Assembly: GCA_029258915.1 (NCBI GenBank)
Contig: JAPDJU010000001.1
Location: forward strand, 62,001 to 126,000
Direction: 5' to 3'
Source: Thermoproteota archaeon
GTDB taxonomy: Archaea > Thermoproteota > Thermoprotei_A > EX4484-217-1
DNA: 64,000 nucleotides
In this document: positions 62,786 through 64,000 of the stretch, in pieces
Layout: the number at the start of each line of letters is the position of its first letter
Position numbering within the stretch: position 1 is the first letter of the stretch
Program-made: the position numbers and the translations under genes
Notes under the pieces: generated by a model
What the model saw: the letters and a program-made list of their open reading frames with translations, nothing else
Told to the model about the DNA's origin: nothing
The model's database searches: none

Positions 62786-63991
62786 GTGAAGTTTGTGTCT
62801 ATAAGAATTGTAGCTATAGATAAGTTAAAATGTGAAAAAGAACTTGAACTTAAAGAAGTTTTTGAAAAAATGGATGAAATTCTTAGAGTAGGAGGAGTTA
62901 AGGAACCCATTATTGTTGATAGTAGGTTTAATGTTGTAGATAACATTGAACTTTACGAAGCCCTAAGAAGACTAGGTGTAAAGTTAGTGCCTATTTCTCA
63001 GAAGAAAGCAAGCCTGTATTTATCTCTAGAATCCTTAGGTTTCTACGATGAAATATACCCGGAACCTTTAAGGGTTTTTAAAAGTACTTTAGAACTTCTA
63101 TATCGTAACTGGCCTACGCCCTTAGTATTGTTACGAAGCCTATCTACCGATGAAAGAAGAGTATGGGCCAAGCTCGAAGGATTTAATCCATTTAGCGGAA
63201 GCGTTAAGGATAGAATAGGATGGTTCATGTTCATTAACGCTATGAAGAAGTTCGGTGGAACATATAAAAAGTTCGTATACGAAGCAACATCTACAAATAC
63301 AGGTATGGCATTAGCAGCTATGGCGGCTATGCACGGATTTAAAGCTAGGTTTTATCTCCCAATAACCATACAGAAAGCTTCCGATGTACTTTTAAAAGTT
63401 ATAGGCGCTGATGTTGTTAGAGTACCTAAACAGCTTACAGTAGAGTTTATCGACGATGTAGAGAGAAATGCTAAACGTGATAAAACATTACATCTTAACC
63501 AGTTTGAAAACGATGCTAATTTTGAAGTACATTTAAGATACACTGCAAAAGAACTTGAACTACAGATTAGAGAAGCTAAAATATATCCAGCAGCAATAAT
63601 AGGTGGAATAGGTACATCAGGCCATATGTCAGCCATAGCATTCTACTTTAAAAACAGATTCAGAGAAAACATTGAAATATATGGGGTTCAGCCAGCGAAA
63701 GACCATTCAATACCTGGTATAAGGAGGGTAGAAACTGGAATGAAATGGATACATTGGGTCAAATTTAACGGAGTAATTGATACTGAAAGAAATGAAGCAG
63801 TAAGGGAGGCAATAAATATCGCTAGAAAAGAAGGCATACTAATAGGGTTAAGTAGTGGAGCCGTAGTTTCTGGTTTTAAAAAGCTCAGTAGTGAAGGAAA
63901 GTTAGATAGAGGAGATGTTATTCTTATATTTCCAGATCATGGTTTTAAATATGTTGAACAGTTTCAAGAATATTTACAAAAACATGAGTAA
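62786..63991 (+). CDS. O-phosphoserine sulfhydrylase (cysteine synthase) with N-terminal ParB/SerK-like domain
   Basis: 401 aa. An N-terminal domain (about 1-90) reads GGVKEPIIVDSRFNVVDNIELYEALRRLGVKLVPI. It resembles the ParB/SerK core, but the DGHHR motif is DNIEL here, so it should not be a kinase. The C-terminal PLP domain has WAKLEGFNPFSGSVKDRIGWFM (PLP Lys), YEATSTNTGMALAAMAAMHGFKARFYLP, IIGGIGTSGHMSAIAFYF, and ILIGLSSGAVVSGF. This is the archaeal OPSS arrangement known from Aeropyrum. OPSS makes cysteine from O-phosphoserine and sulfide. The start is GTG 62786 or TTG nearby, with AAGGTGAAG upstream. Confidence 0.9.
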   Translation: MKFVSIRIVAIDKLKCEKELELKEVFEKMDEILRVGGVKEPIIVDSRFNVVDNIELYEALRRLGVKLVPISQKKASLYLSLESLGFYDEIYPEPLRVFKSTLELLYRNWPTPLVLLRSLSTDERRVWAKLEGFNPFSGSVKDRIGWFMFINAMKKFGGTYKKFVYEATSTNTGMALAAMAAMHGFKARFYLPITIQKASDVLLKVIGADVVRVPKQLTVEFIDDVERNAKRDKTLHLNQFENDANFEVHLRYTAKELELQIREAKIYPAAIIGGIGTSGHMSAIAFYFKNRFRENIEIYGVQPAKDHSIPGIRRVETGMKWIHWVKFNGVIDTERNEAVREAINIARKEGILIGLSSGAVVSGFKKLSSEGKLDRGDVILIFPDHGFKYVEQFQEYLQKHE

Positions 63992-64000
63992 ATTATACTT

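Noticed and set aside
1-64000. CRISPR arrays, rRNA or tRNA genes
   Set aside because: No regularly spaced repeats were seen, and no tRNA-like G+C-rich cloverleaf with a T-loop was found by eye. A covariance-model search (tRNAscan-SE, Infernal) would settle it.

Overview
This AT-rich window (roughly 35% G+C by eye) reads as a chromosomal segment of a thermophilic archaeon of the Thermoproteota (crenarchaeal) type. The signs are an A-type ATP synthase A-B-D gene order, archaeal uS19, a ThiD-ThiN fusion, a short helicase-less XPF nuclease, archaeal O-phosphoserine-type cysteine synthesis, crenarchaeal-style TnpB remnants, GGTGA-type ribosome binding sites mixed with apparently leaderless starts, and two inteins. 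I cannot place it more precisely. No rRNA, tRNA or CRISPR array was seen.

Layout. 0-4.8 kb: end of ATP synthase A, B (carrying a 547-aa LAGLIDADG intein) and D, then a UPF0216 protein. 4.9-10.5 kb: a complete oligopeptide ABC transporter. 10.5-13.9 kb: a small helical protein and a MoxR/VWA pair. 13.9-25.5 kb: a decayed MFS gene, ThiDN, an isolated uS19, a phosphoribosyltransferase, a V4R gene split by an IS200/IS605-like remnant, two membrane proteases, a DUF1028 protein, an XPF nuclease and others. 25.6-34.9 kb: a bacterial-looking MetRS, a secreted helical protein, HAD/PHP/MBL hydrolases and an ECF S component. 35.1-39.7 kb: a sugar-type ABC transporter. 40-48 kb: FAD oxidoreductase, FdhD, a second secreted helical protein next to a membrane-anchored winged-helix protein, a corrinoid-activation-type ASKHA ferredoxin, and a flavin reductase. 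48.2-51.3 kb: a second MoxR/VWA pair whose VWA gene carries a 156-aa mini-intein inside the metal-binding motif. 51.3-57.3 kb: thymidine kinase, an HD hydrolase, then a sulfur-trafficking cluster (cysteine desulfurase, IscU-like scaffold, TusA-like protein, four-cysteine HTH protein, SerK-like protein, ThiI-rhodanese). 57.3-62.6 kb: a metal-related region (broken ArsR-like gene, TnpB fragment, YHS protein, radical SAM, hemerythrin-like gene, NikR, P1B ATPase). 62.8-64 kb: O-phosphoserine sulfhydrylase.

The most interesting pattern is a probable sulfur/cysteine regulon. An identical palindrome, CTATAAC-N3-GTTATAG, lies just upstream of the cysteine desulfurase, the IscU-like gene and the distant O-phosphoserine sulfhydrylase. 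A weaker copy (TAAC-N3-GTTA) precedes ThiI. The four-cysteine HTH protein encoded inside the cluster is the natural candidate regulator. Together the genes would make O-phosphoserine (SerK), convert it to cysteine (OPSS), take sulfur off again (desulfurase) and deliver it to Fe-S clusters and tRNA/thiamine (IscU, TusA, ThiI).

From about 52 to 60 kb an unusual number of genes carry a single-base frameshift (HD hydrolase, SerK, ArsR-like, radical SAM, hemerythrin), two of them at A-runs. Either this region is decaying or the assembly has indel errors there. Reads would decide.
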